From Glycomyces tritici (GTDB taxonomy: Bacteria; Actinomycetota; Actinomycetes; Mycobacteriales; Micromonosporaceae), in contig NZ_JAUEMJ010000001.1 in assembly GCF_030403505.1 (NCBI RefSeq), positions 743,762-807,761 on the forward strand: a stretch of DNA of 64,000 bases, read 5' to 3'. Made by a program: the position numbers and the translations under genes. Of the stretch, positions 54,176 through 62,808 are shown in pieces; within the stretch, counting starts at the first letter, position 1, and each line of letters opens with the position of its first letter. Under the pieces are notes generated by a model. That model saw only the letters and a list, made by a program, of their open reading frames with translations, was not told the DNA's origin and searched no databases.

Positions 54176-55246
54176 TTATGCCGCGCCCAGAGCCGCCTGC
54201 AACGTGGCCAGGTTCTCGCGCATCACAGTGAAGTAGTCGGCGCCGGCGTCGATCTGCTCCTGGGTGAGGCCTTCGAGCGGGTTGAGGACGGCGGTCTCGG
54301 CGCCGGTCTCGGCCGCGAGCGTGTCGGCGATGTCGGGCGACACGAGGGTCTCGAAGAAGATCGTGGTGATGCCGTTGGCCTCGACGTACGCGGCGACCTC
54401 GGCCATGTGCTGGGAGTCGGGCTCCTGGTCGGGGCTCAGGCCCGAGATGGCGATCTGGGTGAGGCCGTAGCGGTCGGCGAGGTAGCCGAAGGCGGCGTGG
54501 GAGGTGACGATCGCGTCGCTGGTGCGGGAGGCGAGGGCGTCGGTGAACTCGGCGTCGAGCGAGGTCATGTCGGCGTTGAAGGCCTCCGCGCCGGCGGTGT
54601 AGTCGGCCTTGTTGGCGTCGTCGATGCCGGCGAGGGCCTCGCCGATCGCGGTGCCGATCTGGCCGTAGCGGATCGGGTCGAGCCAGACGTGCGGGTCGAC
54701 GCCTTCGGGCGCCTCCTCGTGGTCGTGGCCCTCCTCTTCGCTGTGCTCTTCTTCGGCGGAGGGTTCCTCGGAGGCGGCGGTCGCTTCAGCGTGCTCGTCG
54801 GCGTGCTCGTCCTCGGAGTGCTCGCCTTCGGCGTGCTCGTCCTCGGCGTGCGCCTCTTCCTCGATGGCCTGCTGGTAGTCGTACTCGCTGGTGTCGACGG
54901 CGGTGAGCACGTCGAGCGACTTGTCGGGGGCGTACTCCTCGACGGCGGCGTCGAGCTCGGGGATGAAGCCCTTGAGGTAGACGACGTAGTCGGCCTCCTC
55001 GATCGCGGCGATGTCGGAGGGCGCGAGTTCGAGGTCGTGGGGCTCCTGGCCGGCGGGGGTGAGGTTGGTGACGGCGACGTGGTCGCCGCCGACCTGCTCG
55101 GTGGCGTAGGTGAGGGGGTAGAAGGCGGTGACGACGTTGATCTCGCCGTCTGCGGCGGGGTCGTCGGAGCCGGAGCCGCAGGCGGCGAGGGCGGCCGCCG
55201 CCGCGAGTCCGGCGGCGGGCACGAGCATCAATCGGGAACGGCGCAT
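54176..55246 (-). CDS. znuA: zinc ABC transporter substrate-binding lipoprotein
   Basis: This 356-residue lipoprotein has a lipobox LAAC with Cys23 in MRRSRLMLVPAAGLAAAAALAAC. The cluster A-I domain shows AFYPLTYATEQVGGDHVAVTNLTPAGQEPHDLELAPSD, an acidic His-rich loop (about 135-190: HAEDEHAEGEHSEDEHADEH..., EEEHSEEEGHDHEE) that is the hallmark of ZnuA, then VDPHVWLDPIRY, VTSHAAFGYLADRYGL and FFETLVSPDIADTLA. ATG 55246 was chosen because it opens the signal peptide; 55267 and 55285 are in frame but would place the Zur box inside the gene. Confidence 0.93.
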   Translation of the reverse strand: MRRSRLMLVPAAGLAAAAALAACGSGSDDPAADGEINVVTAFYPLTYATEQVGGDHVAVTNLTPAGQEPHDLELAPSDIAAIEEADYVVYLKGFIPELDAAVEEYAPDKSLDVLTAVDTSEYDYQQAIEEEAHAEDEHAEGEHSEDEHADEHAEATAASEEPSAEEEHSEEEGHDHEEAPEGVDPHVWLDPIRYGQIGTAIGEALAGIDDANKADYTAGAEAFNADMTSLDAEFTDALASRTSDAIVTSHAAFGYLADRYGLTQIAISGLSPDQEPDSQHMAEVAAYVEANGITTIFFETLVSPDIADTLAAETGAETAVLNPLEGLTQEQIDAGADYFTVMRENLATLQAALGAA

Positions 55247-55266
55247 GAGTGCACTCTGCCCAGTCA

Positions 55267-55281
55267 TGACAATCATTGTCA
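55267..55281. promoter_or_regulatory. Zur-type operator upstream of znuA
   Basis: TGACAAT-C-ATTGTCA is a perfect 15-bp palindrome 21 bp upstream of the chosen znuA start. It shares the core of the site at 37720-37742 (ATTGTCA). With zur and the transporter genes present, a zinc-dependent repressor site is the natural reading. Confidence 0.85.
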
Positions 55282-55377
55282 ACATCTAATATGTGCGCCC
55301 GGGACGGGAGCAACGCTCGCGACCAGCGTAAACACTTCGGTACGTACTCGATCGGCGACACGCGCCGATGACCGGCG

Positions 55378-56085
55378 TCACTGGTATTCGTTGTCGGGGG
55401 TCGGGATGTTCGTCATCGACTCGACCTCGATGTACGGCACCAGCTCGCCGTTGATCTCATCCCGGCTCTGGCGGGCCGTGTAGACGCCGACGACCTCGAC
55501 CCACTGGTCGGGTTCCAGGCTCGCGGGCACATCGCCCTCGAAGCCGATCTTGACCGGCCGCGCGTCCGCCGCGCAGCACGAGACGACCATGCGCGCGAGC
55601 TGCGGTTCGTCCCCTTCGTAGAGGATGAAGCCGCGCAGCTGGATGCGGTGGCCCTCGAGGGTCTCGCCTTCGTCGAAGATCGCCCGCGCGGCGTAGTCGA
55701 GGAGGGTGAGCGGCACGGGGTCGACGTCGCCCGGCAGCTCGGGGTAGCTCGAGCGGTTCTCCTCGGCGCCGACCACGGTGCCGGTGCGCTCGGCCTCGTA
55801 GGAGCCGAGCGCGTCCGGGGCCACGAGCAGCATCCCGACCACAGGGGCCAGCAGCAGCCAGGCGACCTTCGGTTCGCCGTGGCCGTGGCCGTCGTCGGCC
55901 TCGTGCTTCCCCCGGAACGCGTTCCAGCCGGTGATCGCGGCGACCGCGATGAGGATGACCCCGGCCGGGACGATGAGCCAGAACGCGTACGGCTTCACAT
56001 AGTTGAGGTAGTCCCCCGTGGCGGCCAGGCGCAGCATGCCGCCGCCGACCAGGAGCAGGATGACCGCCTGCGCATCGCGTCTCAC
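55378..56085 (-). CDS. TIGR03943-type membrane protein, partner of DUF318 permease
   Basis: This 235-residue protein has two or three N-terminal helices (VILLLVGGGMLRLAA; FWLIVPAGVILIAVAAI; AWLLLAPVVGMLLVAP) around a His-rich loop (EADDGHGHGEP). An exported OB-like domain contains LLDYAARAIFDEGETLEGHRIQLRGFI and VVSCCAADARPVKIGF. The pattern fits the TIGR03943 family, which pairs with DUF318 permeases. Its GTG overlaps the permease stop (GTGA). The CC pair and the His loop, and its place next to znuA, suggest metal transport or delivery. Confidence 0.8.
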   Translation of the reverse strand: MRRDAQAVILLLVGGGMLRLAATGDYLNYVKPYAFWLIVPAGVILIAVAAITGWNAFRGKHEADDGHGHGEPKVAWLLLAPVVGMLLVAPDALGSYEAERTGTVVGAEENRSSYPELPGDVDPVPLTLLDYAARAIFDEGETLEGHRIQLRGFILYEGDEPQLARMVVSCCAADARPVKIGFEGDVPASLEPDQWVEVVGVYTARQSRDEINGELVPYIEVESMTNIPTPDNEYQ

Positions 56086-57122
56086 AGCAGCAGGGCTCCC
56101 ATCAGGACGGCCGCGAGCACGGCGGCGACGAACGCGGTCGGCGCGAAGCGCAGCGCGAACCGGCGGCCGAAGGTCCCGGCCTGCATCGCCGCGAGCTTCA
56201 CGTCGATGAACGGGCCCACGACCATGAACGCCAGCTTCGCGGTGGGCGAGAACTGGGTCAGCGAGGCGGCCACGAACGCGTCCGACTCCGAGCAGATCGA
56301 CACCAGCACCGCCAGGACCGCCAGCGCCAGCACCCCGAGCACAGGGTGGTCGGCGATCGGCTGGAGCCAGGTCTCGGGCACGAGCGTGTTCAGGCTCGCG
56401 GCGATGGCCGCGCCGATGACGAGGTAGCCGCCGGCGTGGAGGAAGTCGTGGCGGATCGCCGACCAGAACGCGGCCCACTTCCCGTCCTCGTGGTGGTGGT
56501 GCTTGGGCAGCTTGAGCCATTCGGTCTTGCCGAGGCGGGCCCAGAGCCAGCCGATCGTGATCGCGGCGGCGAGGGAGGCGGCGACGCGGGCGAAGACCAT
56601 CTCGGGGTTGCCGGGGAAGGCCACGATCGTCGAGACGACGACGATCGGGTTGATCGCCGGCGAGGCGAGCATGAAGGTGAACGCGGCGGCGGGGGCGACG
56701 CCGCGGCGCACGAGCGCCCCGGCGACCGGTACGGAGGCGCATTCGCAGGCGGGCAGCACGGCCCCGGCGACCCCGGCGACGGGGACGGCGAGGACCGTGC
56801 GCTTGGGGACGACCTTGTGGAAGAACCCGGCGGGCACGAACGCCGCGATGGCGGCGGAGAGGACCACGCCGAGGACGAGGAACGGGAAGGCCTGCACGCA
56901 GACCGCCACGAACCGGGCGGACCAGGCCTGGGCGGCGGGGGCGGAGAAGATCTTGGTGAGGCCGGGGCGGGCGGTGAGCCCGAAGATGAGCAGGAGCGCG
57001 AGGGCCTCGATCGAGGTGAGCCCGCGGCGGCGGCCCGGGGGCGCGGGCACGGGAGTGGCCGATCTCTCGGCGGGGGTCTCGGCCTTGGCGAGTTCGGCGC
57101 TCACGCTGCCATTGTGCGGCAT
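56082..57122 (-). CDS. DUF318/UPF0718-type permease
   Basis: This 346-residue protein is predicted to cross the membrane eight times and contains LPACECASVPVAGALVRRGVAP, the CEC motif of this family, and SICSESDAFVAASL in the symmetric second half. A His/Glu loop (LPKHHHHEDGKW) lies between halves. The permease family includes arsenic and organic-acid related transporters, but for members paired with TIGR03943 proteins the substrate is unproven. No Zur-type box is seen upstream. Confidence 0.82.
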   Translation of the reverse strand: MPHNGSVSAELAKAETPAERSATPVPAPPGRRRGLTSIEALALLLIFGLTARPGLTKIFSAPAAQAWSARFVAVCVQAFPFLVLGVVLSAAIAAFVPAGFFHKVVPKRTVLAVPVAGVAGAVLPACECASVPVAGALVRRGVAPAAAFTFMLASPAINPIVVVSTIVAFPGNPEMVFARVAASLAAAITIGWLWARLGKTEWLKLPKHHHHEDGKWAAFWSAIRHDFLHAGGYLVIGAAIAASLNTLVPETWLQPIADHPVLGVLALAVLAVLVSICSESDAFVAASLTQFSPTAKLAFMVVGPFIDVKLAAMQAGTFGRRFALRFAPTAFVAAVLAAVLMGALLL

Positions 57123-57195
57123 GGCCGCAGGTGAACATCGGCCGCCCGACGTGACCCACCAGTACGTGAGGGTTCCGCTTTATTACTCTTGGGCG

Positions 57196-58047
57196 GTGCG
57201 CGTTCCCACCCTAGGTACCGATCCCAGCCGCGTCCCGGCCGCCTGCCGGTGGCTGCTGGCGAACCCTCGGTTCCAGATGGTGTCGATGGTGGTGATCATC
57301 GTGAACGCGGCCGCGCTGGGGGCCATGACCTTCCCGCACTCGGCCGAGGTCGCGAAGCTCCTCCACAGGGTGGACCTCGTGTGCCTCGGGTTCTTCACGT
57401 TCGAGGTGATGGCCGGGCTCCTCTCGTTCGGGCGCCGGCCGCTGCGGTTCTTCAAGGACGCCTGGAACGTCTTCGACTTCGTGATCGTGTTCGCGTCGTT
57501 CATGCCGGGCCTGCGCGAGAACGTGACGATCCTGCGAATGCTGCGGCTGGCGCGGATCGTGCGAATATTCCGGAACCTGCCGTCGCTGCGCCTGCTCCTC
57601 GTCGCGGCCGGGAAGGCGATTCCCAAGTCGGCGGGCGTGTTCGCACTGACCGGCGTGGTCATGTACCTGTGGGCGATGGTCGGATGGATCGCGTTCAGCG
57701 CCAGCGACCCCGACCACTTCGGCACCGTCGGCAAGGCCCTGCTGAACCTCTTCCAGCTGGTGGCGTTCGACGACATGGGGAACGTCATGCGCAACAGCAT
57801 GGCCAACAACATATGGACCCTGCCGTACTACCTGGTGTTCATCCTGTTCGGCGCGTTCGTGCTGGTCAACCTGCTGCTCGGCGTGGTGCTCGCGTCGATG
57901 GAGGAGGCGCAGCGCCTCGACGACATAGACGACCAGATCTCGGCCGACACCGCGATCATCCTGGAGCGGATCGACAAGCTGCAGGTCACGGTCGACAAGC
58001 TCCAGGCGGACCAGGAGCGCGGCCGGGGCTACACCCCGTTCAGGTAG
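57196..58047 (+). CDS. voltage-gated-type ion channel (ion transport domain)
   Basis: This 283-residue protein has six helices plus a pore loop. The S4 segment ILRMLRLARIVRIFRNLPSLRLLL has spaced arginines. The pore region LFQLVAFDDMGNVMRN corresponds to the selectivity-filter position of NaChBac-like channels, here FDDMG instead of LESWA, so ion preference is unclear. A short coiled-coil-like C-terminus (EEAQRLDDIDDQISADTAIILERIDKLQ) would aid tetramer assembly. The GTG at 57196 is the best start available; no strong ribosome-binding site. Confidence 0.82.
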   Translation: MRVPTLGTDPSRVPAACRWLLANPRFQMVSMVVIIVNAAALGAMTFPHSAEVAKLLHRVDLVCLGFFTFEVMAGLLSFGRRPLRFFKDAWNVFDFVIVFASFMPGLRENVTILRMLRLARIVRIFRNLPSLRLLLVAAGKAIPKSAGVFALTGVVMYLWAMVGWIAFSASDPDHFGTVGKALLNLFQLVAFDDMGNVMRNSMANNIWTLPYYLVFILFGAFVLVNLLLGVVLASMEEAQRLDDIDDQISADTAIILERIDKLQVTVDKLQADQERGRGYTPFR

Positions 58048-58080
58048 CGGGCACCGGATCGGGCACGGCTAAGCCGTCCC

Positions 58081-58244
58081 GGCCCCGGTCTTCCGCCTAG
58101 GGCACCACGGGGTCCGGCACGGCTCCGCCACTGCACTTCAGATTCGGCTCCGCCGCCGCCCCGGCCCCGGTCTTCCGCCTAGGGCACCACGGGGTTCGGC
58201 ACGGCTCCGCCACTGCACTTCAGATTCGGCTCCGCCGCCGCCCA
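58081..58244. repeat. 82-bp tandem repeat copied from the uppS 3' end
   Basis: 58081-58162 and 58163-58244 are identical over 82 bp except for one base. A third, more diverged copy runs on into the last codons of uppS from 58245, with matching GGTCTTCYGCCTA...GGGGTTCGGCACGGCTCCGCC. A partial copy occurs just upstream at about 58050-58075. Each copy carries the antisense of a [10 protein letters not shown] peptide tail, so the end of uppS has been duplicated downstream. Confidence 0.85.
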
Positions 58245-58259
58245 ACCTCGGTCTTCTGC

Positions 58260-59045
58260 CTACGGCGCGACGGGGTTCGGCACGGCTCCGCCGAAGCGGC
58301 GGTCGCGGCTCGCGTAGATCTCGCAGGCGTGCCACAGGTGGCGGCGGTCGAAGTCGGGCCAGAGCACGTCCAGGTACACCATCTCGGCGTACGCGGACTG
58401 CCACAGCAGGAAGTTCGAGGTGCGCTGCTCCCCCGACGGGCGCAGGAACAGGTCGACGTCCGGCAGGTCCGGGTTGTACAGGTACTTCGCGAAGGTCTTC
58501 TCGGTGATGCGCTCGGGGTTGAGCCGCCCGGCCTTCACGTCGCGCGCGAGCGCCGCCGCGGCGTCGGCGATCTCGGCGCGACCGCCGTAGTTCACGCAGA
58601 ACTGCAGCGTGATCTTGTCGTTCTTCTTCGACATCTCCTCGGCGACTTCGAGTTCGCTGATGACGCTCTTCCACAGCTTCGGGCGGCGCCCGGCCCAGCG
58701 GATGCGCACGCCCATGGCGTGCAGCTCGTCGCGGCGGCGGTGGATCACGTCGCGGTTGAAGCCCATGAGCCAGCGGACCTCGTCGGGGCTGCGCCGCCAG
58801 TTCTCGGTCGAGAAGGCGTAGGCCGAGACCGTGGAGATGCCCATCTCGATCGCGCCCTCGATCGTGTCGAAGAGCGAGGCCTCGCCCATGGTGTGGCCCT
58901 CGGTGCGCTTCAGGCCGCGCTCCTTGGCCCAGCGGCCGTTGCCGTCCATGACGAGCGCCACGTGCCTGGGCACCAGCTCGCGCGGCAGCGCGGGCGGGAC
59001 CGCCCCAGAGGGGTGCGGTTTCGGCGGCTCGTACGTGCGGCTCAC
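58260..59045 (-). CDS. uppS: isoprenyl transferase (undecaprenyl/decaprenyl diphosphate synthase)
   Basis: This 261-residue cis-prenyltransferase makes the lipid carrier for cell-wall synthesis. The catalytic Asp34 is in [18 protein letters not shown]. Other motifs are [15 protein letters not shown] ([15 protein letters not shown]), [13 protein letters not shown] and [25 protein letters not shown]. The GTG at 59045 follows GGAGG 5 nt upstream. Its C-terminal codons lie in a tandem repeat. Confidence 0.96.
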   Translation of the reverse strand: MSRTYEPPKPHPSGAVPPALPRELVPRHVALVMDGNGRWAKERGLKRTEGHTMGEASLFDTIEGAIEMGISTVSAYAFSTENWRRSPDEVRWLMGFNRDVIHRRRDELHAMGVRIRWAGRRPKLWKSVISELEVAEEMSKKNDKITLQFCVNYGGRAEIADAAAALARDVKAGRLNPERITEKTFAKYLYNPDLPDVDLFLRPSGEQRTSNFLLWQSAYAEMVYLDVLWPDFDRRHLWHACEIYASRDRRFGGAVPNPVAP

Positions 59046-59233
59046 AGGACCTCCAGGCGGCCAAGTCGTCAGCGGGGGCCTCGATCCTAATCCGGGCCGG
59101 GCAGAGGCCCTGAGCACGCCTGGCCCGGTGCGGATCCCGAAGCAGCCGCCCGGCATCCGCCACGGTGCCCGCATCGGGGCCGGAGCGCCTTTACGCCATG
59201 GCGGCCGGGTAGGCGCTCTGTTACGTTCGGGCC

Positions 59234-59989
59234 GTGGAACCTCTCAACGTCGAGCACGCCGGCCGCACCCTCCGCGGCGTCCTCCACCTCCCCCGGCCGC
59301 ACCCCTCCCCCGCGCCCGCCGTCGTCCTCTGCCACGGCTTCGGCTCCAACCGCTTCGAGTTCGGCAACATCTTCACCGCCCTCGCCCGGCGCCTCGCCGC
59401 CGAAGGGCTCGCCGCCTACCGGTTCGACTTCGCCGCCTGCGGCGAATCCGACGGCGACTTCGCCGACCTCACGGTCTCCGACCAGGTCGCGCAGGCCGGC
59501 GCCGTGCTCGAGACGCTGGCCTCCCACCGCGCGCTCGACCCTGACCGCCTCTCGCTCATGGGCATGAGCCTCGGCGGTCTCACCGCATCGCTCACCGCCG
59601 CGAAGCACCCCGTGCGGTCACTGGCGCTGTGGGCCCCGGCCGCACTCGCGGTCGAGGCGAACGAGCCCGACGAGGACGCGTACTGGCCCGAGATCCTCGA
59701 GAACGGCTACCAGGACCTGGGCGGGAGGCCCGTGACCCGCCGCTTCGTCGAGGACGGCTTCGGCATCGACCCGTGGGCCGACGCCGCGGCGCACACCGGG
59801 CCGGCTCTGCTCGCCTACGGCACCGAGGACGAACTCCTGCCCGACGACGTGGTCGACGACTACCGCCGGACCTACGGCGACCGGCTCGAACTGCACCGCT
59901 TCGAGGACCTCGACCACTGCTTCGAGACCGTGCCCGCCCGCGCGAGACTGCTCGACCTCACCGTCGAGTTCCTGCTCCGCACCACCTGA
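59234..59989 (+). CDS. alpha/beta hydrolase (feruloyl-esterase-like)
   Basis: This 251-residue cytoplasmic hydrolase has [11 protein letters not shown] (oxyanion), nucleophile Ser112 in GMSLGGLTA, a likely Asp in [11 protein letters not shown] and His in FEDLDHCFE. The lid and DxxGxGxSxGxF segment ([15 protein letters not shown]) match the Est1/feruloyl-esterase subgroup. Substrate unknown. It lies between uppS and recO, which are neighbours in many actinobacteria. Confidence 0.87.
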   Translation: MEPLNVEHAGRTLRGVLHLPRPHPSPAPAVVLCHGFGSNRFEFGNIFTALARRLAAEGLAAYRFDFAACGESDGDFADLTVSDQVAQAGAVLETLASHRALDPDRLSLMGMSLGGLTASLTAAKHPVRSLALWAPAALAVEANEPDEDAYWPEILENGYQDLGGRPVTRRFVEDGFGIDPWADAAAHTGPALLAYGTEDELLPDDVVDDYRRTYGDRLELHRFEDLDHCFETVPARARLLDLTVEFLLRTT

Positions 59990-59998
59990 GCGCGCGTT

Positions 59999-60751
59999 TC
60001 AGGACTGGTGCGGCACGTACTTCAGCGTCTTCAAGGGCCGCTCGGAGTGCCACTGGAAGTGGGCGGCGATGAGCCCGGCCGCTTCGGAGCGCTGGCGGGG
60101 GTCGGCCGCCGTCGCATTCGCCCAGTCGCCCTTCTCCAGCGCGCGCATGAGTTCGATCGAGGCCGGTTTCGGCACCGTCGCGCCGCCGGGGCGGCAGTCG
60201 CCGCAGACCGCGCCGCCGGCCGCCACCGCGAAGGCCCGGTGGTCGCCGTCCTTGCCGCAGCTGGCGCACTCGTCGAGCGAGGGCGCCCAGCCGGCGGTCT
60301 TCATGCCGCGCAGCAGGTACGAGTCCATGATGAGCACGGCGGGCAGGTCGGTCTCGGCCAGCGCCCGGAACGCGCCGAGCGTGAGCTGGAAGACGTCGAG
60401 GTCGGGCTGGTGGTCTTCGGGGACGAGCCGCTCGGCGGCCTCGGCGATCACGCACGCGGCGGTGTACGCGGTCCAGTCAGCGGCGATCGCGCCGCCGGAG
60501 AGGTGCAGGCCGACGGCCTGGGTGACGGTGTGCAGTTCGGCGCGGCCCTCGATGAGCTGGAGGTCGACGTGGCTGAAGGGCGAGAGACGCGCCCCGAACT
60601 TGGAGGAGGTGCGGCGCAGCCCCTTGGCCATGGCGCGGTAGCGGCCCCGCTGGCGGCCGAGCAGGGAGACGATCGCATCCGCTTCACCGAGTTTGAAGGT
60701 GCGCAGGACCACCGCGTCGTCGCGGAACAGCTTCCGAGTGCTCACCCCCAT
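59999..60751 (-). CDS. recO: DNA repair protein RecO
   Basis: This 250-residue RecO works in RecF-pathway recombination repair, loading RecA with RecR. The N-terminal OB-fold is LFRDDAVVLRTFKLGEADAIVSLLGRQRGRYRAMAKGLRRTSSKFGARL. The Cys4 zinc site is ECASCGKDGDHRAFAVAAGGAVCGDC. The helical C-terminus carries EAAGLIAAHFQWHSERPLKT. It lies convergent to the hydrolase gene, with 9 bp between the stops. Confidence 0.95.
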   Translation of the reverse strand: MGVSTRKLFRDDAVVLRTFKLGEADAIVSLLGRQRGRYRAMAKGLRRTSSKFGARLSPFSHVDLQLIEGRAELHTVTQAVGLHLSGGAIAADWTAYTAACVIAEAAERLVPEDHQPDLDVFQLTLGAFRALAETDLPAVLIMDSYLLRGMKTAGWAPSLDECASCGKDGDHRAFAVAAGGAVCGDCRPGGATVPKPASIELMRALEKGDWANATAADPRQRSEAAGLIAAHFQWHSERPLKTLKYVPHQS

Positions 60752-60827
60752 GTCGCAAGCCTAGCCGGAGGGTCCGACACCCCTAATGCGGTTGAGGCCC
60801 GGCCGCGGTCCCGTTAGGCTCCCGGCC

Positions 60828-61469
60828 GTGAAGATCATGAGTGTGAACGTGGGCAGGCCGCGGGAGAACCCGTGGAAGGGCCTCACGGCCACGTATATCG
60901 ACAAGCAGCCGGTGGACGGGCCGGTGCAGGTGACCTCGCCCGGACCCAAAGGCGACGGCTCAGTCGGGCTCGCGGGCGACAAGGTCGGGGATGTGGAGCA
61001 CCACGGTGGCACCGACCAGGCCGTATATGTCTACGGCAGCGAGGATTACGGGCACTTCAGCGGGTTGCTCGGCCGCGAGTTCGGCCCCGGCGCGTTCGGG
61101 GAGAACCTGACGACGACCGGCTACGACGTGAACGAGGCCCTCATCGGCGAGCGGTGGGCCGGACCCGGCGGGCTGGTACTCCAGGTGACCGGCGCACGGA
61201 TCCCTTGCGCGACGTTCCGGGGCTGGATCGCCGAGCGCGGATGGCTCAAGACGTTCACGCGCGAGGCGCGCCCGGGCCCGTACCTGCGGGTGGTGGAGCC
61301 GGGCCACGTCGAGGCGGGCGCCGAAATGGAGGTGGCGCACCGGCCCGACCACGGCGTCACGGTCGCGATGTTCTTCCGGGCGGCCATGGGAGAGCGGGAT
61401 CTCGTCGAGACGGTCGCCGTGGTGCCCGAGCTGCCGCCGGGCGCTGCGGATTGGCTGCGGAGCCGCTGA
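60828..61469 (+). CDS. MOSC domain protein
   Basis: This 213-residue MOSC-domain protein of the YiiM-like group probably handles sulfur bound to molybdenum cofactor or detoxifies N-hydroxylated compounds. It reads VKIMSVNVGRPRENPWKGLTATYIDKQPVDGP, GLAGDKVGDVEHHGGTDQAVYVYGSED, FGENLTTTGYDVNEALIGERW and VTGARIPCATFRGW, where the Cys is the sulfur carrier position. The GTG at 60828 gives the family's usual 'MKI(V)SVNVG' N-terminus. Confidence 0.9.
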   Translation: MKIMSVNVGRPRENPWKGLTATYIDKQPVDGPVQVTSPGPKGDGSVGLAGDKVGDVEHHGGTDQAVYVYGSEDYGHFSGLLGREFGPGAFGENLTTTGYDVNEALIGERWAGPGGLVLQVTGARIPCATFRGWIAERGWLKTFTREARPGPYLRVVEPGHVEAGAEMEVAHRPDHGVTVAMFFRAAMGERDLVETVAVVPELPPGAADWLRSR

Positions 61470-61483
61470 CACGGCGAGCACGC

Positions 61484-61516
61484 GGCGGTGCCCCGGCCTT
61501 CGGCCGAGGCACCGCC
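61484..61516. terminator. terminator after the MOSC gene
   Basis: A stem GGCGGTGCC-C-CGGCC and GGCCG-A-GGCACCGCC with loop TTC and one mismatch; it lies between convergent genes and can serve both. Confidence 0.78.
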
Positions 61517-61535
61517 GTTCTCAGGCGCTGTCGCT

Positions 61536-61985
61536 CTAGGCGGCGGCGAGGGCGGGCTTGCGGAAGTAGTCGTTCGCTCCGGTACTGAACATGAGGCCCG
61601 TGGCGAGCAGGACGGCGGCGACGTGGAGGAGCCGGACGACGAAGAACGCGAGGGCGAATTCGCCGTCGCCGCCGACGGCCGCGATGAGCGTTTCGCCGTC
61701 GGCGAGCTGCATCGCGGAGGGCACGACCATCGCGGCGAGGCCGACGACGGAGAGCAGCAGGGCGAGGCTGACGCGGGCCCAGCGGCGGCCACGGGCGAAG
61801 AACGCGACGAGGACGAACGCGCCGAGGTAGATCGCCGAGCGGACGCCGATGTTCATCCAGACCCCGGCGTCCAGGCCGGAGTCGCGGGCGATCTCGCTGA
61901 CGGCGAGCACGGTCTCGACGATCCCGGCGGCGATCGCGGTGGCCCACAGCAGGGTGGCGTGCTTGACGGTTTCGGGTGCTTCCAT
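61536..61985 (-). CDS. small membrane protein with four helices
   Basis: This 149-residue protein has four predicted transmembrane helices (LLWATAIAAGIVETVLAV; AIYLGAFVLVAFFA; VSLALLLSVVGLAAMVV; FVVRLLHVAAVLLATGLMF) and little else. Family not recognised. ATG 61985 was taken; a GTG at 61994 would add three residues. Confidence 0.68.
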   Translation of the reverse strand: MEAPETVKHATLLWATAIAAGIVETVLAVSEIARDSGLDAGVWMNIGVRSAIYLGAFVLVAFFARGRRWARVSLALLLSVVGLAAMVVPSAMQLADGETLIAAVGGDGEFALAFFVVRLLHVAAVLLATGLMFSTGANDYFRKPALAAA

Positions 61986-62068
61986 GGTGTCCACGCTATT
62001 GGCGGAAGGGGGCCGGGCTCCATCCTGCCAGCGTCCCGGTGCGGGGTAGGGGCGGCCCTACCGCGTGA

Positions 62069-62755
62069 TCACTCGGTCGCGGCGAGTCGCCTGCGGCCCA
62101 ACTGGTCCGCGGCGCGGATCGGTTCGGGGAGCCGGTAGGACGGGGCGAGTTCGAGCACGAGGTCGCGAGCGCCGGCGAGGGTGCGGCGGTGCCCGACCGA
62201 GACGTAGACGGGCTTGACGCCGTCCTGGGTGCGCAGGGCGCAGCCGACGGTCTCGCCGCTCGCGGTGATCGCGGTCCACGCGCCGCGCTCGGGCCCGGGG
62301 GCCTCCCAGGGCAGGTGCGGCGGGTTCTTGGCGACGCCGATCGCGGGCGCGTCGAGGACGACGCCGAGGTGGCAGGCGAGGCCGAACCGGCGCGGGTGGG
62401 TGAGCCCGTAGCCGTCGCACACGTAGAGGTCGGGGGTGATCGAGAGCGCTTCGATCGCCTTGAGCAGCAAGGGAAGTTCACGAAAGGCCAGGAGGCCGGG
62501 CACGTACGGGAAGTCGGAGGCGCCGTGCACGATCGACTGGTCGAGGACCTCGAGGTCGCCGCGGCGCATGACGACGGCGGTCGCTATGGCGGTGTCGCTG
62601 TCCTTGTCGTAGGCGATGTCGAGCCCGGCGATCGTCTCTATAGGAGTGTCGTCCTCGGCGACGACCACGCATCCGGCCAGTTCGGTCTGCATCGCGACCG
62701 CTTCGGCCTCGTCGCGCGGAAGGCGGGCATAGGCGGCTCGGGGTTGATCGCTCAC
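62069..62755 (-). CDS. nfi: endonuclease V
   Basis: This 228-residue deoxyinosine 3'-endonuclease repairs deaminated adenine. Active-site motifs are IAGLDIAYDKDSDTAIA (first Asp), the conserved FPYVPGLLAFRELPLLLKAIE (Tyr and Glu), and DLYVCDGYGLTHPRRFGLACHLGVVLDAPAIGVAKN (second Asp). The GTG at 62755 opens VSDQPRAAYARL. Stands alone. Confidence 0.94.
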   Translation of the reverse strand: MSDQPRAAYARLPRDEAEAVAMQTELAGCVVVAEDDTPIETIAGLDIAYDKDSDTAIATAVVMRRGDLEVLDQSIVHGASDFPYVPGLLAFRELPLLLKAIEALSITPDLYVCDGYGLTHPRRFGLACHLGVVLDAPAIGVAKNPPHLPWEAPGPERGAWTAITASGETVGCALRTQDGVKPVYVSVGHRRTLAGARDLVLELAPSYRLPEPIRAADQLGRRRLAATE

Positions 62756-62808
62756 GTCGAGAGCCTAACGAAAGGGGTCGTTCGGGGCGGAGGGCCTCAG
62801 AGGCCGGG

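Noticed and set aside
59046..59174. N-terminal extension of UppS to 59174
   Set aside because: An upstream ATG is in frame, but the extra 43 residues are Pro/Gly/Arg-rich and the GTG at 59045 has an excellent GGAGG site.
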